Shown: piece by piece, positions 22,050 through 31,668 of the stretch
Numbering within the stretch: position 1 is the first letter of the stretch
Layout of the letters: each line of letters opens with the position of its first letter
Source of the DNA: Leptobrachium leishanense
Lineage: Eukaryota; Chordata; Amphibia; Anura; Megophryidae
Length of the DNA: 64,000 bases
Assembly: GCA_009667805.1 (NCBI GenBank)
Contig: CM019067.1
Location: forward strand, 63,780,637 to 63,844,636
Reading direction: 5' to 3'
Made by a program: the position numbers and the translations under genes
The notes under the pieces: model-generated
Told to the model about the DNA's origin: nothing
Database searches by the model: none
What the model saw: only the letters and a program-made list of their open reading frames with translations

Positions 22050-22269
22050 TTAATGGTAGCGTTAAGCGTTACTGTACTTTGCGCTCCCCATGTTAAGTAT
22101 AGGGAACGCAAAGTCCTAATGTTAATGACCGCACTATAGGGTTAACTAAATAGTTAACCAAAGCTTGAAGCTGGTGCTTGCTATCTGATTCCACATCTGC
22201 AGAATGCCAGCTGAACCCCCCCCCCAAAAAAAATGCAATACTCCGATCTCATCCTGCAGCTTGAACGGT
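22050..22269 (+). repeat. truncated copy of the TIR element at 62001-62741
   Basis: Shares 'ttactgtactttgcgctccc', 'catgttaagtataggga' and 'cgcaaagt' followed by 'gttaaccaaagc' and 'ttccac.tctgcagaat' with 62140-62310 in the same order. Ends are missing. Confidence 0.7.
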
Positions 22270-22489
22270 GGCTTTGTCCCTTAACAAGTGGGAGGCACAT
22301 CTGCAAACTGCTGTAAGTCCTACACCGTTCACCTGAGTTGGATGTACATTCCCTCAAATTAAAGCTGACAGTCTGCAGTTAAAGCACATTGTGTTTGTTT
22401 CATTCCAACTCCATTGTGGTGGTGTATAGAGCCAAAGATGTTAGAATTGTGTCGATGTCCCAATATTTCTGGACCCGACTGTATATCGC
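22270..22489 (+). mobile_element. right end of a Tc1-like transposon
   Basis: Contains the familiar Tc1 terminal region 'tttgtttcattccaactcc', 'attgtggtggtgtatagagc' and 'gtcccaatatttctggaccc' ending gactgta at a TA. No transposase or left end is visible here. Confidence 0.75.
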
Positions 22490-23186
22490 CTATAGAGCCA
22501 CCTCTGGTTTCATGTATGAGAATTGGTGATGACAAGCATCAGAGTGCCTACTATGCATTGATAAAGTCATATCCAGTGATGTCTCTATGCAGTCAAAGTA
22601 GATCATGGCCATCTGTTTCTAGTGGCACAGTGATAGTTTGAAGAGGTCACCGGTTTCACGGTGCATTAAGGTACTGGTTTCCTTTTGGAGGAAGCAGAAG
22701 TTCGCTTAGTTAGTAACATCTAGCCCTGTCATCAAAGGCATCTGAATAGTCCTTGTAATGCACGTGTATGATAAAAGCTATTCCTGACAAAGAAGGGAAA
22801 AAGTGAAAACACAACTAGTGAAAACTGAGCGTAAAACTATCCTATATCCAAAACATATGTGTGAGCTTCAAAATCTATTAATTTTGCAATATCCATTTAG
22901 CATTGTTCTGTGAAGTGATGCTGCAATGGGCAGGTTTACTGTAGTGCAAACAAGGCAGCCATCAGGGGTTGACAGCCCATGATAGGGTTAAGGGCCTGGT
23001 GGCACCAGATGGCCCTTGCCATTGCCAAACTTGGTGGCAGCTTGTCTACGTGCCACCTAGGATAGGACAGCCAAGACATTTCCCAGTTGGCTACAGCATC
23101 TGGGTCCTCCTAACACAGCACTCTGACAATTCACTGAGGTTTGCAAAAGGTAGATGTGCAGTCCACCAGGGAATACTTTTTATTGT
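22490..23186. other. intron, nothing recognised
   Basis: No gene or repeat identified. Confidence 0.5.
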
Positions 23187-23583
23187 GAGCGGGCACCCAC
23201 CGTAAAGCAGGCCACTAGTGCTGTTGCTCATCCTCAGGACCCTCACAAACCCCCCTTTCTCTCACTATAAGTTTACAGGGTCATCCAGAACGTCGACCCC
23301 TTGCTTGATGTGCCTAGAGGTGTGTCAGCTATACCCTCCTGACGATGCCTAACAAGGCCGAAACAATCGTCGGGGGATTGCTGCACCTCTTGTGCGGGGA
23401 TGACGTCCTTGGCAGTCAGTACTGGCCATCCTCATTGGGTGAGAGCAGGCTGATTTGCATATGGAGCATTCATCCATGTAATGGCAAAAACAAGCTAAAA
23501 CCTTGAGCTGAGCGGACCCCACCGTAGAGCAGGTCACTAGTGCTGTTGCTTGTCCTCTGGACCCTCACAAACCCCCCTTTCTC
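23187..23583 (+). repeat. direct duplication of a 75-bp block, 322 bp apart
   Basis: Positions 23187-23262 and 23509-23583 are nearly identical (gagcgg..cccaccgta.agcagg through ccctcacaaacccccctttct). Between them lies a GAAAC hairpin motif (cctgacgatgcc ... aaggccgaaac, 23338-23363). It may be two units of a tandem or a repeat with direct terminal repeats. Confidence 0.7.
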
Positions 23584-24274
23584 CAATACTTTTTATCCCC
23601 CTGTTGGACCACCAGGAATTTATCCCATGCCATGTAAAAGATGGGACAAAATGTAGTCTCTTACAAATTTGACCCCACCCCAAAAAAAAAGACCCGGTCT
23701 GACTCTCACCCCAAAAGTTTAAGCAATTCTTCAACATGGAAAGATCTATGCTAAGGATTTAGTGACCGCATGCAGAAGATCCATCCTAAACAGTGTCTTT
23801 CTGTTCCTCCTGTTGGCCACAAAGCCAGCATGTCTGCATTCGACCAGATTGTGAATGTTTAAATATCAGAAGCTGTTGTTCAGCAGGAGGTTGGAATTGG
23901 GAGGGACATGAGGACTCCAAGGACGGGCAAGACTTTATTACTTTAGCCAAACAATTTACAAATGTAATATTACTAGGCAATAAGGTGATGACAGATTATA
24001 TATTTATGATCTAGTAAGTCATTACCTCGATAATGTTTCTGACTGGTTTTCTGTAAAGTAATACGTTAATGTATAATAAGCACACTTCAGAGCGCATGGA
24101 ATCCCTTAATGTCTTGAGCAGCAGACTTGTAGAAGTACAAACATTGTACGGTTATGGAACAAGGCAATATGTACAGTACAATGCGTTTGTCTTAATTTAT
24201 GCTTTAATTTTCTGACCCATGTTTATTCTTACTGGAAAGAATTATTTTTTAACGTTCCTTTTGTTTTCTTCTAG
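23584..24274. other. intron, nothing recognised
   Basis: Ends with a pyrimidine tract and acceptor (ttgttttcttctag) for the next exon. No repeat identified. Confidence 0.55.
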
Positions 24275-24579
24275 TGTAAAGAACGTTACTCCAAAAGTTG
24301 GAGACACTGAGACTCGTAAAGCCATTCGCCGTGCCTTTGATGTTTGGCAGAATGTAACTCCATTGACATTTGAAGAAGTCCCTTACAATGAATTGGAAAA
24401 TGGAAAAAGGGAAGTGGATATTACAATTATCTTTGCATCTGGATTCCATGGGGACAGTTCTCCGTTTGATGGAGAGGGAGGATTTTTAGCACATGCATAC
24501 TTTCCGGGACCTGGAATAGGGGGAGACACGCACTTTGATTCTGATGAGCCGTGGACCTTGGGAAACCCTAATCACGACG
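24275..24579 (+). CDS. mmp16: MMP16 (MT3-MMP) coding exon: first part of the catalytic domain
   Basis: Bounded by acceptor AG at 24273-24274 and donor GT at 24580-24581, this 305-bp exon starts with the last base of a codon begun in the exon at 590-712 and ends with the first base of a Gly codon. It reads [20 protein letters not shown] onward through [20 protein letters not shown] and [17 protein letters not shown]. The His/Asp residues of [17 protein letters not shown] and THFDSD are the structural zinc and calcium ligands of MMP catalytic domains. PYNELENG is the MT-loop insertion found only in membrane-type MMPs, and its sequence points to MMP16. The open frame continues past the donor but loses all similarity there, which supports the splice site. 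It is probably exon 4. Confidence 0.97.
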
Positions 24580-24864
24580 GTAATATGGATTTCTGTTCTA
24601 TTCTGCACTATCGTTCGAGACTATATGTATGTGTGTATATGAATATATGTTTGTGTGTTTCAACAAATTGGGGTCATTCAAGGGTTTACACATAAGTCCA
24701 AACGTTATTGCAAATTCATCAACATTCCAACGTGTTGATGGCTTTAACAAGCCAAAAGATTGATTTGTAATAAAGTTCGGACTTTTATGTGAAGACCCTT
24801 GAATGCCCTCAGGTTGTTGAAACTGAATGTGCTGTGGAGGTTGCACCGAGGCTGAAACGCTTAA
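24580..24864. other. start of the 34.5-kb intron
   Basis: Donor GTAATA. A GAAACG-type hairpin motif (accgaggctgaaacgctta) lies at 24845-24863, right beside the TTAA where the next MITE inserted. Confidence 0.5.
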
Positions 24865-25335
24865 CCCCTTCACTACCAAGTGATTTTCCAAAGAAACATT
24901 GTCAGAAACCAGTGTTTTTTTTGAAAAATCCTTTTAAATTTAATTTTAAAGTAAGAAATATTTGAGCTTATACCTATTGTATGTCTTACTGTAAATAACC
25001 TATTTTCGGCCAGAAGATGGCGCCATCTACTGCTAAATTGAGTTAGAAGTTTGAGCGGCTGGTCTATTTTCTACTATTTCTCCCTGCATCGGCTGGTGAA
25101 AGCCCGATATTTCAGAACTTTCAGCAGCTGATTTTACAGTTTTAGCTCTTTGTGCATTATGCCCACATGGCTAAGACTTTGGGGACACCTTCTACAGCCC
25201 AAAAGCAAACGAAATGTGTTTGCACCCTAACGAATTTAATTTGCTTTTGGGCTGCACTTCAGCATACAGAGATCTCTATCGGGGCACCAGATGGTGCCTT
25301 TGAAGCCTGAGCTATCTCTATCGGTAGTGAAGAGT
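24865..25335. mobile_element. piggyBac-like MITE, 471 bp
   Basis: Flanked by TTAA at 24861-24864 and 25336-25339. Ends ccccttcactacc and ggtagtgaagagt pair at 11 of 13 positions. TTAA targets with C-rich ends are typical of piggyBac elements. No transposase. Confidence 0.8.
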
Positions 25336-25339
25336 TTAA

Positions 25340-26430
25340 TGGTAATTTTGAGGAGCGGAGTGCCTCATTTTGGGGAGGGTGTGTGTGTGTGTGTATGTGC
25401 CATTTCATTAGGTTGTGCATTCCCTTGGGATATTTATATATTTAATTTTAAAAGAAAACTCCGCAAAATATACATGGTTTTTATAGCAATACAGTATATA
25501 TAGCGACATAGTTCATCTTCCTTGAACCAGAAATAAAGAATCCAAAGATGGAATCTTAATGGTTTACCAGTTCCTCCATATTTGATAAATGATCAGGATG
25601 CGATGGCCACCTTAATTTTCCATGTGCAATCACAGGCATCGTCAGGTAATACCGGTTTATAAAATTATAACACGCTTGCGGGATATCCATATTAATCAGG
25701 CAGTTTAAATATAATCTTGAAAGCGAATATGAAAGTATTATTGCTTTTAATGTATTTTTTTTTTTTTAATTGAGCATCTGCCATGCAATCTGCTGAAATT
25801 AAATGGCATATGTTTGATTGGAACTTTCATGTTCAATAAATCATCCTCCAAAATAATCACTTCATATAACATAAACAGCGCCGGGTTCTCTTGTAGTATT
25901 TTTCATCATATCGCTTTATATTTTATTCATTCACACCCACAGTCTTTATGTTTTTAGGAGTTTTCAGGAAGGATTGCTTCTGAAAGCTTTTGTGAAAAAT
26001 CTGTCTCCTAACTAAACTTTTTCTTTAATTCTAAATGGAGCGGGCTGGCTCTGACCCATTCACTATGATGTTCGAACTGTCCATGTCAGGTGTCAGATTT
26101 TATGGTATCCAAGTGCCTTATGGAAAAACAGAAGGGGTATAAAATAGTTTGTGTGATAAGCTTTTGGTCACAGGAGGAATCTCATCGCCATTCATGTCCT
26201 TAGGGAATTTGAACATTTTGGAGGTAATATTGGAATCGCTAGAAATTGGAGAAGGGGGGGGTCTCCCTTCATCTGGAATAAAATTAATGAAATTCAACTT
26301 GATACATCTGCTTTCTGATCAAATTTAAACTAATCTGTCATGCATACATCCGTATAATGATGGTGAACTGACTTTAATGGTGTTATTCTGTCGGGGCATA
26401 GCGTGAGGTGAGTATCGGGCGAGAGTTTTT
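25340..26430. other. intron, nothing recognised
   Basis: AT-rich sequence without an identifiable gene or repeat. Confidence 0.5.
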
Positions 26431-26700
26431 TTTTTTTTTTGGATAAAGGATTTTACCAGGAAGGATACATTGAGATTTCTCTCGTTTTCAAGTATGTCCT
26501 GGGTGGTGAGTATGTACCGTTAGGTGTCTTGCCCAAGGACACTTACTGGAGAGGTGCTCTTGCTGCGATGGAACCCATGTCTCCACAGGCTGTCTCCACG
26601 CAGAGCAGTGATGTTACCTCTACTCCACCCAGCCAGTTTAAATGCAAAGACATGTGAGGAACGTCTTCCGCACACTGGAGTGAAACGAGAGGACGTTCCC
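26431..26700 (-). mobile_element. non-LTR retroposon 3' end (minus strand)
   Basis: On the minus strand 'cccaggacatacttg', 'gagagaaatctcaatgtat' and 'ccttcctggtaaaatccttt' run into an A-tract (T-run at 26429-26442 on +). The same 3' end, with an AAATA tail, is inserted in the BEL element at 31575-31668. Going inward it has 'gtgtccttgggcaagacacc', a block common in retroposon 3' parts. The parent LINE or SINE family is not identified. Confidence 0.65.
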
Positions 26701-27127
26701 TGCTTGTTCTTCCTGTTAAAGTGGTTAATATGGACTTACAGCAATTAAAAAAAGGCACCTAGTTTAGCAATAACAGAAGGGGATTTCTTACAGAATGGGA
26801 TCATATATTGCTGAAGCCTGCCACAACATCAATGTACCACACCATGGCAGCTCCTATCCTATGGGTTTCTTGTTGGTTATATAAATATTCCCATTCAGAC
26901 CTAGTGCTCGCTGTATCAGTGTGGGAGCTGTCCATAGGTAAGCAATACATAATATTTAGAAAATCCTTCCTATAATTACATATTAAGTATCAACACATTC
27001 TGTAGGGCTGTACAATGGGTAAAGACAAGGCAATTCTACAATACACCAAAAAGGCAAATCAATATTTTAACAGATACAGGTGGAATCAAGGACCTTTTTC
27101 CTGTGGGAACTTGCAATCTAGGATCAT
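26701..27127. other. intron, nothing recognised
   Basis: No gene or repeat identified. Confidence 0.5.
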
Positions 27128-27130
27128 TAA

Positions 27131-27558
27131 GGCTAGGGTCAGACTAACGCATTTTTCACGTCTACACTCAAAAAGTGCGTTGATGCGTCCGAACGCATTT
27201 TTTCACGGAAGACGTGATAGCGGTCAAACGATGCGCAATTTCGATCGGGTTTTTTACTGATCCAAACCAGGAAACTGTGTGTCTGGACGTTATGTTGGCC
27301 AGACATGAGCAGCGTCTGACGTCTCCTAATCACGCACACACGCCGCTATGCGGACGCAGCGCACTCTGTAGGTCAGTACTAGCGGTTCGACGTTCTTGCA
27401 AAAATGCGTTAGTTTGCCGCTTGCGTTGCGCGGCCGAACTTTCGTGCGGCCGTACTTCGTGTGTTGGCCTGCGTTGGACGTAATTTGCTGCTACCACGGC
27501 CGTAATAAAGTGCGGCTAAACGCACGTTTGCACTGCATTCGACTGACCCCAACCCTAG
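27131..27558. mobile_element. Harbinger-like MITE, about 428 bp
   Basis: Starts ggctagggtcagactaac after TAA. The right end (gactgaccccaaccctag) has small changes and no clear TSD. Interior blocks (gtctgacgtctcctaatcac, gcacacacgccgctatg, ttgcgttgcgcggccgaact) are shared with 8523-8947 and 16425-16841. Confidence 0.8.
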
Positions 27559-27859
27559 AGTTATGCAACCTGATACAGCGCAAACTTAATGCTTAGAAAG
27601 GTTTTCCGGTGTATCTCGATAGTCCAAACATAGAATGAGAAAGCTAATAATTATGGTGCAGCATGTATATATATATATATATATTTCAGGGATTCCACTC
27701 ACAAATGAAGAGCCCCAACACTGGCTCTGAGTGGTCTCACACCTGTGGGTTCTTTATCTTCGTATCTCTCAGGTGGCCCACACACCTTACCAACACTCGG
27801 TTTCCACATAGACTACAAAATAGAGCGGAACAAAGCCCCTAGTGCAGATCTATAGCAAT
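27559..27859. other. intron, TA microsatellite only
   Basis: A (TA)n run lies at about 27666-27684; nothing else recognised. Confidence 0.5.
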
Positions 27860-28080
27860 CAATATACATTGTATATATTTTGCCAATTTTCAGCTTACTT
27901 TTGGAGGAGCTTCCATAGCTCTAAGAAGCCGCCCATGGGTTTTTTTATTTGGAAAAATCCAATGAAAAACCACCAGGAATAGATCAGGACTGCAGGGACA
28001 GCATTAAAAAATTATTTAAAATAAAAACAACGCCAGAACGCGTTTCGCTGTGGCAAACTGCTTCATCAGCTGGCTCAGAA
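27860..28080 (-). repeat. repeat led by a CTGATGAAG...GCGAAACGCG hairpin
   Basis: On the minus strand 'gctgatgaagc' (28061-28070), a GC stem, 'gcgaaacgcg' (28040-28049) and 'ttctggcgttg' are followed by an AT-rich body with ataaaa motifs. It is the best-preserved member of the GAAACG hairpin family in the window. Confidence 0.5.
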
Positions 28081-28298
28081 TCTTAATTTGCTGCTTCTAC
28101 ATTTATAGCATCAAGTGGTGCTACACCGAAATCTTGAAAATAGGATCATTTAGAGTGATTACATTTCTATGTACAGTATCCCCCAAGAAGTAGCGTGCAA
28201 ACAATTTAGTAACAAAAAGAAAAACGGAACTCTTCCTGAACAGGGTCGGGCTCATTGACTGTGGTAGAGTGGCTTACCCTTGGAGATTACAGGAGAAA

Positions 28299-28465
28299 CC
28301 GGAAACACCAGCCCGCACATGGCCCCAGAAAGTGAATTTATTAGATGCAGATGTTGGCGTAGAGCAATGTTTCAGCCCTATCGGGGCCTTTGAAATATTG
28401 CTGCACTGTAACATCTGTATCTAAATATACTTTCAGGGCCTTGCGAGTGCTGGTGTTTTCTGTTT
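28299..28465. repeat. foldback repeat with a hairpin motif at its centre
   Basis: The two halves are inverted, about 80% alike by eye: 'caccagcccgc', 'ggccc', 'gaaagt', 'ttagatgcagatgtt' on the left against their complements on the right (ending gtgctggtg). The centre on the minus strand is 'aggccccgatagggctgaaacattg', again the recurring hairpin. Confidence 0.6.
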
Positions 28466-29007
28466 CACCAGTGGTCAAGTCTTAACAATATTATTCTGGG
28501 AACCCAACGTGATTTCTGTCCCCAAGTAGCAATTCTCATCGAACACAGAACATGAACACAAACTCAACTCTTATATATTTACGGTATGTGTATATATGCA
28601 GATTGTATAAAAAATTACAAATAAATATGATTCAACAGGGAAACATATGATTAAATACCTGAATACAAGCATTATAATGTATGGGAGCTCTGTTCTCTTT
28701 GCAAAAATAGTGGAGGAATTGCATTCTCACATGTTCCCCATCGGCTTAATCCCTGTGGTCCACCATGGAATATGGTGGCTTTGACAGATCTGTGAATGTC
28801 CAATTGCAGGGGCAATAAACATATTTTAATATCTACCTTAATCAAATGAACTAAAATCTCGCATTATTATTTATCCTATAATTTGGCTGCCTACAGGAAG
28901 GTATTTAAGATTGCAATCCATTATGGCCTTTCTGTGAATTCAAATGAGTGAAGAGGGGCGGGTATCCTTCATTTAATTTATAAACCTAAATTAAAATCTT
29001 TAAACGT
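28466..29007. other. intron, nothing recognised
   Basis: No gene or repeat identified; ends with the 5-bp target site aacgt of the BEL element. Confidence 0.5.
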
Positions 29008-29371
29008 TGTCATGTTTCACATGACTTGTGATATGCCTTTAAGAATTGCACATGTCTTATCTTCCCCCTGGGTTTCTCCCCTCACTTCCTCATGGTGTAG
29101 GGATTTCCTGTTCAGATAGCTCCACCCTTGTTCCCTTCCCAGTAATCCTTTGCAAGCCTTATGGACTCAGATTCATTATGATTTTTTGACCTATCGGATG
29201 TATATTGTTGTGGATTTTCTACAGTTTGGAATAAAACTTCAACAGATCTTCAAGGTGTCATCTCGATTGAGTCACTGTCTGTAATTCATCTAGACTGGGG
29301 GCTATAGCCATCTCATCACAACAGTAAGTTAAGAGATCACATTCTCAGTGCTTTGGTGGAAAAACAGAACA
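29008..29371 (+). repeat. 5' LTR of the BEL/Pao element
   Basis: 364 bp, starts tgtcatgtttcacatgac and ends aaaacagaaca. An aataaa polyadenylation signal lies at 29230-29235. LTRs carry the promoter and poly(A) signal; no TATA box was identified with confidence. Confidence 0.95.
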
Positions 29372-29835
29372 GTCAAAAAATCATATATATATCAGTCAGA
29401 AGATCTTAGAAAGATCAGCCAAAAGATCAAGAAAGATCAGTCAGACATCCTCCATAGGATCCTTGCTAGCTCTGGATACACAGGGAGACGCTGTAGGGAC
29501 AGTGGAAATAGCAGCTTCACACAGTGCAGCCATTACCACAAGCCTGTATGTGCCTGCAAGCAAGTCCCAGCATAGCATTCAACAAAGGATATTAGTGCTG
29601 TGAAAGTTCAATACATCTGTGCCTTACAAACAGTTTATCCAGTGCATCTGTACACTACAACCAGTTTATTTCTCTGTACGCATTGCATGTGATATGACTG
29701 TGAAAAGAAAGTAAAAACAAATCTTTTTTCACCCAGTGCCTAGAAATCCTAGCTGAGCTGAGCAAAATTGATACATTTCTCTGCTGCTATAGAACTAGAT
29801 CATTAACCCTCTCCTTGTCAGCAAAATGTTCCAGC

Positions 29836-30215
29836 AAATCAACATTTTTATTATTATTATTATTATTATTCTTTATTTATAAAGCGCCAGCATATTCCGC
29901 AGCGCTGTACAATAAGCACAGTATAGACAGGGTTACAATACATTGAACAACATTTGACAAACAGTACAGGAGGAGATGAGGGCCCTATTCCCGTAGGAAC
30001 TCACAATCTAGGAGGGTTGGGGTTGGAAACAGGAGGAGAGGACTGTAAGGTGAGAGTGATTGATGGTTGCATCAGTGAGTTGGGTGGTAGGCTTCCCTAA
30101 ATAGGAATGTTTTCAGGGAGCGTTTGAAGGAAGAGAAGTTAGGGGAAAGTCTGACAGCACGAGGGAGAGCAAACTGACACACTACCAGACTCAGAAATCC
30201 TTTCAGATCAGGAAT
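29836..30215 (-). mobile_element. L2-like LINE 3' fragment inserted in the BEL element
   Basis: On the minus strand it codes ...LPRAVRLSPNFSSFKRSLKTF..., the last residues of an L2/CR1-type ORF2, and then has the 3' tail 'gtacagcgctgcggaatatg ctggcgctttataaa' followed by (ATA)n, which appears as the ATT run at 29846-29872. It separates the 5' leader of the BEL element from gag. Confidence 0.75.
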
Positions 30216-30250
30216 TAAACCCTGAACCAAACAAAAGAGAAAAAAGACTA

Positions 30251-31593
30251 ATGAAACCAACCTGGAAAGTACAAGAAAATCTTGAAGCTCACGCAAAAGA
30301 GTTGGTGTCTCAAACGAATGATCTATGGTGTACTAATGTCACATGCATGTCAGCTCTCTCTCAACCATGTCATGATGCATTACAACTAGAGAGCACTATT
30401 AAGCAATTAGATGTCGCTTATCAGAATTATCAAAGACTGTGTGTTAAATATATTCATCTCTTAAAGCGGTACAACACTAAAGTGTCACTGGAAGAACTAA
30501 AGAGATTCAATGAGCTCAATCTAGAGACAATTTAGTGCTGCAAACAAAGACAAAGGCAGAAGTAAGAATTGCACAGCTCCATGAATCCAGATCCCACCGC
30601 TCTGCATCCTCCAGACACTCCTCAAGGTCTTCCAAATCCCTACAATCAAGGTCTTCCACACTCAGTCAACAACTCATAAAGGCCCGTGCTGATGCTGAAG
30701 CTTCTAAAATTCAGGCAGCCTTCGCCAAAAAGAAAGCAGAAATGGGAGCTGAAGCCGCACGCATGGAGGCTGAAGCCGCACGCCAGAAGGCAGAAATGGA
30801 GGCTGAAGCCGCACGCCAGAAGGCAGAAATGGAGGCTGAAGCCGCACGCCAGAAGGCAGAAATGGAGGCTGAAGCCGCATGCCAGAAGGCAGAAATGGAG
30901 GCTGAAGCCGCACGCCAGAAGGCAGAAATGGAAGCTGAAGCCGCACGCAAGGAAGCTGAAGCCACATGCCACAAAGTGGAAATGGAACTTTTGGAAAAAC
31001 AATGTGAACATGCCACGGCCATGGCAAGATTAAAAGTTTTAGAACAGGCTGCTAGTGAAAGTGAAAGAGACAACAGTAGCAGCAGACACTCAGCTGTGTC
31101 TTATGCCTCAGATTCTTCACATTCCTCTCCAGAACGTCACCTCCCTGTCACAGCAACCAAAGCACTCAACCAAGGTCTCTTCTCCGCACCTACTGTACTC
31201 CAAGACAATTTGCCTTCATATCTTCCAGTACACCAGACTGCAGCATCTCACCAAGCAGTGAACAATAGCATGCACATAATAAACTATCCACCTTACCTTG
31301 ACATCAGCCAAGTACCTACTAGCAAGCACACTGCTCCACAGCTACAAACCAACATGCCAATGAACTTTAAACCAGTTCCAGTGTTGAATGCCTCAGCACC
31401 AACATATGTTCCCAAGTCACCTGCAGTCATGCACCCAAAGTCTGAAAACACGGACATGTCGCAGTTTGCTAAATACATGCTTCACAGAGAGCTCACAAAG
31501 ACAGGCCTCACCAAGTTTGACAAGCCTGAAAATTACAGAGGATGGAAATCCACCTTTAACACTTCAATGTTCTTGAACCCAGGACATACTTGA
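30251..31593 (+). pseudogene. BEL/Pao gag, frameshifted and interrupted
   Basis: The first open segment (30251-30535, 94 codons) is helical and charged and ends in a stop. The second (from 30535) is one frame away and carries a Ser-rich part, then an 11-residue repeat EAEAARQKAEM in about seven copies (30735-30990), then a linker and ENYRGWKSTF, a conserved Gag block of BEL elements. A retroposon tail inserted at about 31575 adds a stop at 31591. Downstream the same frame continues as the ORF at 31669, so the insertion happens to preserve frame. The Glu/Ala/Lys repeat predicts a long charged helix or coiled coil, a place where BEL Gag proteins assemble. Whether the -1 step at 30535 is decay or programmed is unknown. 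Confidence 0.8.
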
Positions 31594-31668
31594 AAACGAG
31601 AGAAATCTCAATGTATCCTTCCTGGTAAAATCCTTTATAAATAAATAAATAAATAAATAAAAGCCACA
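31575..31668 (+). mobile_element. retroposon 3' tail inserted into gag-pol
   Basis: Matches 26431-26560 in reverse orientation: 'caggacatacttgaaaacga', 'gagaaatctcaatgtatcc' and 'ttcctggtaaaatccttta', ending in an (AAATA)n tail. It is a short 5'-truncated copy. It places a stop codon between gag and pol. Confidence 0.8.

Noticed and set aside
24580..24695. Coding extension of the MMP16 exon beyond HDG
   Set aside because: The frame stays open by chance, but similarity stops exactly at a GT donor and the codon phase joins the exon at 59083.
30646..31073. Four overlapping open frames on both strands in the gag repeat
   Set aside because: The 33-bp repeat keeps all frames open; only the + frame continuous with BEL Gag has family signatures.
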